Source: Clarkia xantiana subsp. parviflora
Taxonomy: Eukaryota > Streptophyta > Magnoliopsida > Myrtales > Onagraceae
NCBI GenBank assembly: GCA_036873135.1
Contig: JAPTYO010000002.1
Coordinates: 41,407,452-41,471,451, forward strand
Length of the DNA: 64,000 bases
Direction of reading: 5' to 3'
Position 1 is the first letter of the stretch. Every line of letters begins with the position of its first letter. Shown piece by piece: positions 12,177 to 22,624 of the stretch. The position numbers were made by a program, and so were the translations under genes. The notes beneath the pieces were generated by a model, which made no database searches, was not told where the DNA came from, and worked only from the letters and a program-made list of their open reading frames with translations.

Positions 12177-13109
12177 TTAGACGTGACATTTCTTCAAGTG
12201 TTCACCACTGAAAGAATGCTTCAACACATTGCCATCGAGGTCTTCCAACTTATACGAATTTCGAGCTGGCATCCCCACGACCTTATAAGGTCCTTCCCAT
12301 GTTGGTGACATCTTGTTGATGCGATCCAAAAGGGTAAATTCGTTCCGACGCCAGACCAGTTCCCCGACAAAGAACTGTCGAGACTTGACTCGCCGATTGT
12401 AATATCGGGCTGTTGCCAGGCTCATCCGAGCCTGGGCCTCCTCGACATTCTGCCTCTTCTCTTCGACCAAGTCCAAGTCCAGACACCTCATTTCATCATT
12501 CGACAGAGGCTCGTAATACCTTGTCCGATGGGATGCCACGGCTATTTCAACGGGGGCAACTGCTTCCGTGCTGTAAACAAGGCCAAACAGAGTCTCCCCA
12601 GTCGATCGTTTGGGTGTTGTTCTAACAGCCCAAAGCACATTTTCCAGCTCGTCCAGCCATTTGCCCTTCAAGGCATGGACCCTCTTCTTCAGGCCATCCA
12701 TCACGATCTTGTTGGCTGACTCCACCTGTCCATTGGTCTGAGCATGATGGACAGAGGCTGTCCGATGCTTAATTTTCAGTTCCTCCAAGTACTCCTTCCA
12801 CTGGGCCCCGTTAAACGGAGGGCCGTTATCACTGATCAACACCTTAGGGATCCCATATTTGGATATGATATGGGTATGGAGGAATTTGAGGATATTATTC
12901 CCCGTTGTCTTGGCCAATGTCTTAGCTTCTATCCACTTCGAGAAATAATCAATAGCCACAATCAAATATCGGCACTGACCTTTTGCAACTGGAAGGGGTC
13001 CCACCAAATCGATTCCCCATTGCGCGAAGGGCCAAGCACTCTTGATGGACGTCATATCGGCAGCTGGGGCCGCGATATTCGGGGCGTACCTCTGGCACGC
13101 GTCACAGGA
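12177..13109 (-). pseudogene. Integrase of element A
   Basis: Ty3/gypsy integrase that would insert the cDNA into host DNA. After the zinc finger's second half (CDACQRYAP, just past the TGA at 13110-13112) comes the catalytic core with the DDE triad: D in WGIDLVGPLP, D in ISDNGPPF, E in QTNGQVESAN. The C-terminal part contains the GPYKV block (WEGPYKVVG) typical of these integrases. I see no chromodomain, as expected for Tat. The 292-codon frame is intact from the core to the stop, so only the upstream stop cuts it off. Confidence 0.93.
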
Positions 13110-13892
13110 TCAGACTAGCATCGTTGCGTCCTTATTCATCGAGGGCCAGTAATAGCCCAGGTTCAGCACTTTCCTCACGACGGATCGGGCACCTTCATGA
13201 CAAGCCGAGTATCCTTCGTGTACCTCCCTAAGGATCCGATCTGTGTCGGGCTCAGCCACACATTTCAAGTAAGGAGTTAAATGCCCCCTTTTATACAACT
13301 GATTGTCCACCATCACATAATTGGCCGCGATTCGGCGTAATTTGCCAGCTGCTACTTCATCATCGGGGACTGCCCCCGTAGTCAGGTACGCGGCTATCGA
13401 GGTCATCCAAGTGGGCTCCTCCGATCCGGTCTCAATGGCACATACCTCCGATTGATCGGTGGTTGACAGGATCACCTTCTCCAAGAAGTGTACCTTCCGA
13501 CTTTCATCGAGGGGTGCCCCCAAGGCGAACTTGCTCAAGGCATCTGCTTCCACATTATCCTCCCTCGGGATCGCCTCAATATCGAAGCTCTTGAAACTCT
13601 CCTTCAAGGTTTGCACCTCACGAAGGTACTTCTTCATCATCGGGCTCATTGCTTCATACCGCCCCTGGACTTGGTTCACAATCAGGCTAGCATCACACTT
13701 CACCTTTAAGTGACCAACTCCCGTTCCTTTGGCAATCTTGAGGCCGGTGATGAGAGCCTCATATTCAGCTTCATTGTTGGTGGCCCTAAACGTCAAGGCC
13801 AAGGCATATCGGAGGAGCTCGCCTCCACCTGGCGGTATCAGTACGAACCCTGCTCCCGATCCTTCTGAATTTGAGGAGCCATCGGTATACAT
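13110..13892 (-). pseudogene. Second (archaeal-type) RNase H and start of integrase zinc finger, element A
   Basis: The frame opens with the RNase H active-site block MYTDGSSNSEGSG, followed by NNEAEYEAL, KCDASLIVNQV and REDNVEADALSK. Together these give the D-E-D-D set of an archaeal-type RNase H. In plant LTR elements this second RNase H is a mark of the Tat clade. The C-terminal part holds the His half of the integrase zinc finger (HEGYSACHEGA). A TGA at 13110-13112 interrupts before SCDACQ. CGA to TGA, as after cytosine deamination, would explain it. The frame is continuous with the RT frame upstream except for a TAA at 13920-13922. Confidence 0.9.
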
Positions 13893-13919
13893 CTCCCAAA
13901 TGTCTTCGTTATCGGGCTG

Positions 13920-15297
13920 TTATGACTGTTCTGCTATCGAGACTTCCATGGTTGCCCCCTCTACAGGGCCCGCTTCTTCTAGATCGGGGGCTGTAGACTC
14001 TGCTATGAAATCCGCCAACGCCTGGCCCTTAATAGCCGTTCTCGGAGCAAAGTGAATGCGGAACTCACTAAGCTCGACTGCCCATTTCACTAATCTCCCC
14101 GACGCATCAGGTCGGTTCAAAAAATGTTTCAAGGGCTGATTCGTCAAAACAGTAATTTCATGCGCATGGAAGTAAGGTCTTAGCTTCCGAGCAGTGACAG
14201 TCAACGCATAAAGATACTTCTCAACGGAGGGATAATTCATTTCAGACTTGGCGAGTGCCTTGCTTACATAATAGACGGGGACTTGGTTACCCTCTACGAC
14301 TTTCACTAAGACAGAGCTAACAGCAAATTCAGAAACAACCAAATACAGATAGAGTGGCTCGCCTGGAATGGGCTTCGCCAACGGCGAGAGGGTGCGGAGG
14401 TGTTGCTTGAGTGCCTGGAACGCCTCTTCGCACTTGGCAGTCCACTCAAACTTCTTGTTGGCCTTCAGCACTTCAAAGAACGGCATGGATCGATCACTTG
14501 CCTTGGACAGGAAGCGATTCATCGCGGCCAGTCGGCCATTCAACACCTGCACCTCCCGATGGTTCGTCTTCATCTCCTCGACCGCCTTCAGCTTCTCAAG
14601 GTTCACCTCGATTCCTCTCTGGCTCACCATGAAGCCCAGAAACTTCCCTGAGTGCACTCCGAAGGCACACTTGGTCGGGTTCAAGCGAACTTGATGAAGC
14701 CTCATCCGCTCAAACGCTGTGGCCAAGTTGTGAACATGATCCTCGGCCTGTCGGGACTTCACCAGCATATCGTCCACATAGGCCTCCATCATGTTTCCTA
14801 GCATATCCCCGAACAGCTTGTTCACCATCCTCTGATAAGTTGCACCTGCATTGATCAGTCCAAAAGGCATGACATCATAGTGATAGATGTCAATCAGCAT
14901 AAAAAGCGGTGTAGAGGGCATCCTCCTTGGACATCTTGATCTGATTGTAGCCGGAGTAGGCATCCATAAAGCTCAGCAACTCATGTCCCGATGTGGCATC
15001 CACCAGCTGGTCGATCCTCGGGAGCGGATGGCAATCCTTCGGGCATGCTTTGTTCAGGTCGCGGAAATCAACACACATCCGCCACTTGCCATTGCTCTTT
15101 TTCACCAGGACTGGGTTGGCGACCCAGGTCTGGAATCGGAGCTCCTTAATGAATCCAGCATCGAGCAACCTGCCCACCTCTTGCTGGATCGCGATCTTCT
15201 TGTCGGCACCCATCGGGCGCCTTCTCTGTGCAATCGGCTTGATCGCGGGGTCGATTTTTAGCTCGTGAGTAATCACACCGGGGCTGATTCCTGGCAT
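13920..15297 (-). pseudogene. Reverse transcriptase and first RNase H of element A
   Basis: Two overlapping frames (14890-15297, then 13920-14963) give a full Ty3/gypsy RT. Visible blocks are NPVLVKKSNGKWRMCVDFRDLNK, split by positions into the canonical RT motifs 2 and 3, then FMDAYSGYNQI with the first catalytic Asp, FGLINAGATYQRM, and YVDDMLVKS with the catalytic Asp pair. The connection and a degenerate gypsy RNase H follow (CEEAFQALKQ, YVSKALAKSEMNY). A frameshift near 14890-14900 separates FYAD from IYHYDVMPFG, and another near 15340 separates RT from protease. A TAA ends the frame at 13920. The catalytic residues themselves are intact. Confidence 0.93.
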
Positions 15298-15932
15298 GTC
15301 GCTCGGGGACCAGGCAAACAGCTCCTTGAACTCCTCAACAAATCGATCAGTTCTTGGGCCGTCTCCTCAGACAGGGCGCACCCGATTTTCACCTTCCTCT
15401 GTGGTCCGTAGATCTCGACCTTTTTCAAATCCTCCATCGAGGCGGGACGCCCAAACTCCTCTCGGGGATCAGCATCAGTTTGGAAAATGGTCATAGCCTC
15501 CCGATTCCTCCTTCGAGTTGCATTGACATAGCACTTCCTAGAGGCCACCTGATCGCCCCTGACTTCCCCGACTCCAGGGTCAGTCGGAAACTTCATCTTC
15601 TGATGGACAGTTGAGGCAATTGCCCCCAGCGGGTTGATGGTGGTCCTCCCGATAATGGCATTGTAAGTCCCCACAGACTCGACCACCACGAACTCCACAA
15701 TCCTCTTCTCCGACTTCCAGCCACTACCGAACTCAACCGGTAAGGTAATCATCCCCACCGGGTAAGAGGTAGACCCAAAAAATCCGACCATCGGGAAGTC
15801 CGCACGCTTCAGATCCTTCTTGGTTTTTCCCATGGCCTCCAGCGCATCCATGAACAAAATGTCGGAGGAGCTCCCTCCATCAATCAGGAGTCGCTTCATC
15901 TCGTACTCATCCACGTTCAGGGTCACGACCAA
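15273..15932 (-). pseudogene. Retroviral-type aspartic protease of element A
   Basis: It would mature the Gag-Pol polyprotein. The active-site block LLIDGGSSSDILF is near residue 20, and YNAIIGRTTINPLGA is the usual flap-to-second-strand region. A Tat-type linker leads towards RT. The frame differs from gag upstream: one base is missing in the HDDAL codon string at about 15935, giving HDDAWS-stop. A second shift near 15340 ends it early. Catalytic Asp is preserved. Confidence 0.9.
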
Positions 15933-17704
15933 GCATCATCGTGCGGGGTCTCCAATACTATCAGGTCCTCCGCCGAGAAGGGAATCACCATTTCTTCCTT
16001 CGGAGTCCAAGATCGGGCCGTCTTGCCCAGCACCACAGCAATAGGAATTCGAGAAGCATAGACCTCTCGAGATGCCGTGGTATCACCTCCTTCAGCAAAC
16101 CCTCCTTGCGAGCATTGGAAGACTCGGGCTTTTCCTTCTTCAGGGACCGATCGCGGGATTGGGGGAACGGGACCGCGATCGGGACCGGGAACGGGATCGG
16201 CCCGTTGCCCAACCACAAATTCCTTGAGCTTCCCCCTCTGGATCAGCCTCTCAATCTCCTTGTTCAACTCCCGACAGTGGTTAGTGTCGTGACCGCTGGC
16301 GCGATGGAAACGACAATAACGATCAGTGCGAGCTCCCATGAACTCTCCATCCTTCTTCGGGGGGTAGCTGGCGATACCTTGTCGGTCCATCACCGCCAAC
16401 ACAACACCCATGGAGCAAATGAGAGGAGTGTAACGGTCCTCCCGTTTGTCTGACTTCGAGGGACGCTTGTCTTCCCTCCGATCGGGACGGCCTCGACCCC
16501 GACTACTCTCGGGTTTATCTTTCCTCCTGCGATCGTCTGAGGACTTGAACGACTGCTTCCCCTTGTTCGATTTCAGAGGATCGAGCTCTCCAGCAGCTAT
16601 CTTCGACTCCTATACATCGATTTGCTGCTTCACCCTCTTCTGCAGCACCTCCATGTTCCACACAGCCTTTTCAGCCACGCTGTGCATCAGGTCGGAACCA
16701 TATGGTGCTGTCAGGTTCCGAATGAAGGTGCGGATGGTCTCTCCCTCCGACATCTCTTCATCACTCTCGGCCACGCTGGCGGTGTACCTCTGGTAATAAT
16801 GTGCCAACAACTCATCGGGCCTCTGTACCACCTCAGCCAGGGACCTCGCGCTTTTGAGAAGACGCCGACGGCCCTGGTACTGCTGGATGAAACGATCATG
16901 CATCTGGGTCCAGGTAGAGATGCACCCTGGAGGAAGGCTGAAGAACCACGTCAGGGCCCTCTCACCAAGCGTGGCCGGGAACAGAATGCACACTATATCG
17001 TCATTTGGGGCTCTGCCTAGACAAGCCATAACGTGCTTCTGGACATGGTGAACTGGATCTCCCTCGCCATCATACTCCTTGATTGTCGGGATACCAAGCC
17101 CTGGCGGGGCAGTGGTGTTCACCAATCGGGGGACAAAGGGATGAGTGGATCGATCCCTCAGCTCTGACATCATCTTCTTCTGGTCCCCCATAAAGATGCT
17201 CACGATCTTCACCACCTGGTCGGGGGTGATATAACCATTGAGAGGGATGGTTCTATGCTGCACCGGTCCAGGCCCATCAATCACGAACTGCTCCGACTGA
17301 GCGGGTTCCTTGCCTTTGTCCTGGTGCTCGGGTTGGATCTCCTGCCCGTCCCGATTCTCCCTCGGCGGAGGCGGAGGCAACTCTTCCTCCTTTTTCTTGG
17401 CAGCCTCCCTTCGGTCCAAGAGAGCCTCCATAGTCTCCAGGAATATCGGCATGGCATCCATCACAGCCTTCGCCAAGTCCACCTTGGTCGGAGCATCCTG
17501 GTCCCTCCTCGGGATCTCTTCTCTGCCCTCCGACGAGTTTCGAATGGAATCCTCGTGATCATCATGATGCCCCCCTGTTTGGGAAACAGCAGGGGGAGGA
17601 TCATTCCGATCAACAGTGCGCTCCGGCAGCCCTGAATTCAGAGTTCCAGCAGGATGGCGGGAACCGCCGGATTGCCCTTGTTTCTTCTTCTGCTTGCCAG
17701 CCAT
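15923..17704 (-). pseudogene. Gag of element A, interrupted by one TAG
   Basis: Gag packages the element RNA in virus-like particles. The ATG at 17702-17704 lies 37 bp after the PBS and opens with a Lys-rich start (MAGKQKKKQGQ). Residues about 190-360 form the conserved gag domain (GDPVHHVQKHVMACLGRAP, GERALTWFFSLPPGCI). A TAG at 16610-16612 interrupts, and the same frame then continues through an Arg/Ser-rich stretch and an incomplete zinc knuckle (YCRFHRASGHDTNHC) to VLETPHDDA. Two identical knuckle-like segments occur in D, and one in F, so this Cys-His form is a family trait rather than decay. Confidence 0.92.
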
Positions 17705-17740
17705 CGATTGGGTAGAATCTATCTTTGCTTTTTGTTATGA

Positions 17741-17758
17741 TTCCCACAGACGGCGCCA
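17741..17758 (-). other. Primer-binding site of element A
   Basis: TGGCGCCGTCTGTGGGAA on the minus strand, one base from the 5' LTR. The first nine bases are complementary to the 3' end of plant tRNA-Asp (ACGGCGCCA); the rest does not fit well, so the primer remains an inference. Confidence 0.85.
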
Positions 17759-17759
17759 A

Positions 17760-18437
17760 TGTTGGATCACGGTTGGAACTCCGGTATGTTCTTGACGGAA
17801 GTCCGAACTCCTTCGCTCCAAGTAATCCTGCAAGAAGGGGATAGACCGGGCGGTGACCCAGAATCCCTTTCAGATGCTTAAATGAGTATCTCGATGTAGG
17901 CAAGCAAGTATCAGTATGTAAATGTCAATGTATCAATCCTGAGGTAACTCCTTCCTTTATATAGGGGAGGAGTTACCCCAGTTACCTGTTGCGATAACTG
18001 TCGGGGGCAGTTAGCCCACGTTCCATTTATCTCGACCACTTGCCCACGTTCCGTCTTTTCAGGCCACTTCCCCACTATGTTGATAGTGGGCGTGTTTCTT
18101 GGCCTTATCCTCTGGTGGCAAGTCCCGACGGATGTCGGGGACTCCAGAGTTATCTCCTTTGGTCACCGCTCGGGGCCCCTCGTCATCGGGACAGGGCCAA
18201 CCTTCTCAGGGATTCAATATCGGGGCCTACTCAAAGGCATATCGTCGGGGCCTACTTAAAGGCATATAATCGGGGTCTACTTAAAGGCATATCATCGGGA
18301 GCGTTCAGCTCATATGTCGGGACCGACCTTGTCGGGACCCCTCATATTGGCCCTCTAGGCTTCTTTTGGAGCCCAGTGGGCCTACTTCACCGTTTACTCG
18401 TCGTTAATGGGCCTAACGGCTATATCGAAACGCATCA
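17760..18437 (-). repeat. 5' LTR of element A
   Basis: 678 bp, the same length as the 3' LTR. TATATAAA on the minus strand at 17956-17963 and three ~24-bp repeats at 18220-18298. It ends CGCATCA where the left copy has CCCATCA. Confidence 0.95.
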
Positions 18438-18441
18438 TATC
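18437..18441. other. Left target-site duplication of element B (ATATC)
   Basis: ATATC recurs at 28507-28511. Its first base is the last base of A's LTR and the rest is A's own duplication. Confidence 0.93.
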
Positions 18442-19480
18442 TGTTAGGTTATAAAGTCTAGGTCAACGGGTCGTCAATCTAGAATTTATCTCCCACTAAT
18501 GAAATGTCGGGTTCAGTGTTCCTAGGACTAGTCATTCTGATACATGCCCTTCTGCTCCCTTGGGGTAGTCGTTCTGATATATGTCCTTCTCTTCTCTCCT
18601 TCTGATCTCCTTTCCTTCTCTCCTTCTGACCTCCTTTCCTTCTCTCCTTTTGACCTCCTGAGGCTTGTACTTCTTACCCTTGGGGCTTGTCCTACTGCTC
18701 TATGCTCTTCTGCTTCCTTGGCTCTCTTCTCCTTGCCACCCTGCAAGAGGGGCAATACCAGGCACAGAGGGGGGGGTGGTGCCTGATGAACCCTCTCCGA
18801 TGCCTAAGTCAGTACGGTTTTAGAGAGATAAAGCTAGAGAGATGTCAGAGCAAAATTGTGCAACTTGCCAAGATGATCAAATGAGTTGTGAAGGTGGGGT
18901 ATTTATAGGCAACGGTGTCATTAAGGTGGCTTAATGACATCGTTAACCTTTAAACACAATTAATTAACCTTTAAGCACATAATTAAGACCTTAGGATTCG
19001 GAGAAGGTAGGCGGAGTGGACCGAGTGTGGGAGTCCGAAAATGGTGCCGGGGCCCTTGGGGGGGGAGGAGAAATCTGACCCCCAGGGGTAGGGGTTGGGT
19101 GAGGGCACCCAACCCCTCCTAGGGAGGATGGGGTTGGCCAACCCCATCCCCCCTAGGGGAGATCGGGTTGGCTGACCCGATCTCTCCTAGGAGAGATCGG
19201 GTTGGCCGACCCGATCTCTCCTAAGAGAGATCGGGTTGGCTGACCCGATCTCTCCTAGGAGAGATCGGGTTGGTCCACCCGATCTCCCCTAGGGGAGATC
19301 GGGTTGGCTGACCCGATCTCCCCTAGGGGAGGTCGGGTGTGGCCACCCAACCTCACCTAGGCGAGTCTGACTCGGCCGGACGAGCGCTTCGGCCTCGTCC
19401 GAGCCGTTGGTGTTTTCGCGAAGGGTTCGGGTTGAAGCGATTCGGAAGTCAACGGGTTCAAATTGGGCGTATATCCATCA
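18442..19480 (-). repeat. 3' LTR of element B
   Basis: On the plus strand TGTTAGG to CCATCA. Read on the minus strand: start TGATGGATAT, palindrome array (five GATCGGG/CCCGATC units in 19150-19340), TATA (TATAAATA, about 18899-18906), then the C-rich and AAGGAG-rich part. It lacks about 36 bp near 19435 that the 5' LTR has. Confidence 0.94.
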
Positions 19481-20832
19481 CATGCCCCCGAGTCAACCAA
19501 TGGCCTAACCCTTGATTGACTCTATTTCAGGATGGTATGACACGCGCAATTTGAAACCGGGGTTTTACCTCCTTGTCTGAATGCCTGCTTACCCATGGAT
19601 GCGTGCCTCTGACTCTGCCCCCTGCCTTATGAGATAGAGGAATTGTAAACGTCAGAGTAGCACGGACTTGTGCCTAGGCACGCGTCCGTCTGAGGTGGGA
19701 GTAATAAATCTATCTTTGCTACAGGCGTATACTCGAAAAATACACGCTTGCATAAGGATGCAATACGAATACACCTAAGTGACTCATGCTTCAATTTCGT
19801 GCCGGGATTCTGCCCAAGTGAAGGAAAATTTAATTTTGGTCCGAAATTTTTCTAAGTATGGGATACTGGAAAATACACCTAGGATGTTAACTAGGAGTGA
19901 ACATGGACATATCATGAACATGAGGATGTGTACTAGCATACATGCAAGTAGGAACATAAGGATGGGAGTGAGTAGAGACATGATGCGATTGTAGTCATGA
20001 ATGTATGCATGAATATATGGCGGCCATGTGCATGGACGTCTAAATGTTTGAACACATGGGAGTGTGTACGTGGGCATGCATATGAGTGCAAGCATGAACA
20101 TGTATGTATGTATGGATGGGTTGTGAGTATAAGCATGAGTGATGACATTGATGTACCTGTAGATGTTAATCATGAATATGAGCATAAGTGCAAAGGTGAG
20201 AGCATAGACCTCTCCTTTACTTGAGGGTGGGAACTCTGCCACTCAATGGGACACAACGTTCCGCCTCCCTCGTACTAGCGTGAGCATTGTCCATTAATCT
20301 CGACTTTCGGCACGTGTAACATTTTTCCTTCATTCGTTGGAGCGTGTGTATAGCTCTTGACCTTTACCCTGCAATTTGTTCCCCATAAAAGTGAGGGTGA
20401 AAAAGCTTACAAGCTTTCTTCTTACCGCCGCGAGCGAAGGGGTCTATTGACATGTGTTAAGGGTTGACCCTTCCTTCGGATGTGCTGGAGCGTTCCTCCA
20501 TTTGGGGAAACTAAAAGTCCGCCCTCTTCCCTTGGTGTTAAGGTTGCCCCCGTAGTAGGCGTATCTCGACCCTCCCTGAGTAAGGGTCGATCTTTGCGTT
20601 GGTTGCTCGTATAGATGACTCACTTTTGGGAAGCTTTCTTCTTCAGACAGGGAGACCTTGAAGATCGTTTTCCGAGGTGGTCCGACGAAATCTGACCGTC
20701 CGTTGAATCAGATGAGAGGGAAGAACCCTCTAGTTTGCTTATCAGGCCAAGAAATTTTCTAAGTCAGGGGTGGCTGCTAACGCTTCCAGTATGTTCTTTT
20801 TCCCTTCTTTTTTCTTTGTGATATACTTATGA
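19481..20832 (-). other. Polypurine tract and non-coding 3' region of B
   Basis: GTTGACTCGGGGGCATG on the minus strand (19481-19497) is the polypurine tract. The following 1.3 kb is shared with E and its first ~400 bp with D (51470-51876). It includes a CATG-rich low-complexity stretch (19900-20180). No gene seen. Confidence 0.7.
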
Positions 20833-21375
20833 TTGTTCTCATGCTGGTTCCTTCTTGTTGTTAGAGCGTTCTTCCCTGGTTACCGAATGGTTCTTGTGGT
20901 GGGTGAGAGTTCAAGTCAATCTAAATCCAAGGCGCGGAAACCTGACTCTGAGGTCGGGCCCTCGGCTGCCAAGGAGAAGGAAACTGCGAGAGGCTCTCCT
21001 TCAAGTGCCCCCTTGCTGACTCCCTCCCCTGATAAGGAGGTAGTGGTTGAAGAGGCGACCTCTTTGCTAGACAAAAGGAAACAACCTGTGGCTGGCGATG
21101 GGGTGATCATAGGTCTTGATGTCTCTTCTATATCCCCTGCCCCCCAGCCGAGGGGCCGAGTCTCAAGTTTATTTCATCTTCATGTAGATTTGACGACTTT
21201 TGAAGGTGTTTTTGTCTTTCCTATGGGTTATGTTATTAACCCCTGCGTTGAAGATTTTTCTTTTGGTGATGGGTGTGATCATCACCTTTCATTGAGGTTC
21301 CTTTCTCTTGCCATGGCTCTGATTAAGATAGCGAATTCTTGCTTTGGAGTTTGGTGGAGACTGCTCTTGAGTTAG
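20833..21375 (+). pseudogene. Antisense-gene remnant of B
   Basis: Homologous to exon 3 of D's antisense gene: SSSQSKSKARKPDSEVGPSA here matches the SKSKPRRSDSEAG stretch in D, and both end in SPAPQPR. The exon starts after a CTTGTTGTTAG acceptor, as in D, but a frameshift follows at once. The domain exon and the coiled-coil exons are gone. An identical copy is in E. What the downstream codons encode is unclear. Confidence 0.65.
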
Positions 21376-21689
21376 CCTCTACTAGTATCGTAGTTGTGAT
21401 CGTTGTGGGGATCGTTTTGTTATATGCCCTTCAATAGTGCTTGTCGTGATTCTTTGCTTCATGGTTGATTTCGTGAGATATGGAGGTTGTCTTCATAATG
21501 AGGACGTCTCCTTCCTAGTATCACCCAGTGGGTTGAAATATAAGTGCCTACCTTTGATGAGCGTACGAAGGGAGTTGTTTTTCCCTTTTTCTTGAACCTC
21601 CTCCTAGGGCTAGGCGTAGCCTTTTGATGTTCGTGGTCGGGGTGGTGTCTTTACAATTCATGTCTTTGACAGATGTTTTATGATGTGCT
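21376..21689. other. Unassigned internal DNA of B
   Basis: Between the antisense remnant and the first array. Matches E at 42335-42636 in inverted order. No features seen. Confidence 0.5.
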
Positions 21690-21985
21690 GCCATGATAAT
21701 CACTTCGGGGTATGTGGACGTGATAGCCACTTCGTGATGTGTCGGAGTGATAGCCCTTCTGTAGTGTGTGGACATGATAGCCAGTTCAGGGTATGTGGAC
21801 GTGATAGCCACTTCAAGGTATGTGGACATGATAGCCACTTCAGTGTATGTGGACATGATAGCCACCTCAAGGTATGTGGACATGATAGCCACTTCAGTGT
21901 ATGTGGACATGATAGCCACCTCAAGGTATGTGGACATGATAGCCACTTCAGTGTATGTGGACATGATAGCCACATCACGATGTAT
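21690..21985. repeat. 27-bp tandem array of B
   Basis: About eleven copies of a 27-bp unit, core ATGTGGACATGATAGCCACT. Two variants alternate (TTCAGTGT and CTCAAGGT), so the higher-order period is 54 bp. E carries a shorter version. Confidence 0.92.
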
Positions 21986-22624
21986 GGAGTTGTGCTTTAG
22001 TATTCCTTTCTCATTGGAGAGCCTTCATTGCTATAGTTGCCTTTTGTGTAGGCTATGTTTGTTGGGTTAGGTCCCGATGTCTCGTCTTGTCGGATGTTAT
22101 ATCCTTTATGCTCTTTAGATGTCTCCTTCATGAGTTGTGCTTGACGATGTTCAAGTCTGATACGAGCATAGGTCACGCGAGGGCGACATGCATGACAATA
22201 ACATTTGTCGGAGGTTGATTTGTGTGACTTGTAAGGCAATTCTTTTCTTGATGGGTCGAGCTTATTTTGAGAGCTTTGACCTTCGGATTTCATGTCTTTG
22301 CTATCCTTCTTGGTGGTGTTGGGTTCCTTTGAGATACTTCTCTTGACTTGTGATATGGGTGGTAGGATAACTCGTTACTTTTCATGATAACCTCTTGTGC
22401 TTATGTATATGATCCTTTGGTCATGGACTCTTCTCTTGGTGTGTTTCCTTTACTTGTCTTTCTTTCGTGCTTTCCTTCATGTCATACCTGCCATTTCATA
22501 AAGAAAAAACATTACTTGTTCTTCACCTTACTTTACTTAGAAATTTCTTTCTCATGGTATCCTTCTGAGCATGGTGTGATGATCTCTTCTGATACCCCTT
22601 ACACGGTATACGTTGTACTGTTAG
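21986..22624. other. Unassigned internal DNA of B
   Basis: Shared with E (41430-42085), and the part near 22450-22620 also with D (47545-47700). No coding signal found. Confidence 0.5.

Larger units (their letters stand above)
7470..18437 (-). mobile_element. Ty3/gypsy Tat/Retand-like element A, near complete
   Basis: The element reads on the minus strand: 5' LTR, PBS, gag, protease, RT, RNase H, second (archaeal-type) RNase H, integrase, a 23-bp tandem array, an antisense spliced gene, polypurine tract, 3' LTR. Both LTRs are 678 bp with about 20 differences by eye (about 3 %). The dual RNase H and the extra antisense ORF are hallmarks of the plant Tat clade. The combination with a tandem array recalls Retand of Silene. 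Gag-pol has lost its reading frame at six or so points, so the copy is inactive, but it is the only element here that retains RT and integrase. Confidence 0.93.

Noticed and set aside
17741..17758. Firm assignment of the primer tRNA as tRNA-Asp
   Set aside because: Only about the first nine bases fit the tRNA-Asp end from memory; the remainder (CTGTGGG) does not.
18687..18884. A ~65-codon frame (MSYCSMLFCFLGSLLL) found in every B/E LTR copy and in Z
   Set aside because: It recurs because the LTR recurs. It overlaps the transcript leader, has no homologue I recognise, and the opposite strand has equally long frames through the same GGAGA repeats.
19784..20242. 152-codon hydrophobic frame, identical in E (43771-44229)
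   Set aside because: It lies in a CATG-rich low-complexity stretch where CAT/ATG repeats give His/Met/Ile on one strand and Met/Cys/Tyr on the other. Identity with E reflects recent copying.
21548..21973. Frame of MAIMSTYTEV repeats
   Set aside because: The 27-bp unit is a multiple of three, so any frame without a stop stays open through the array.
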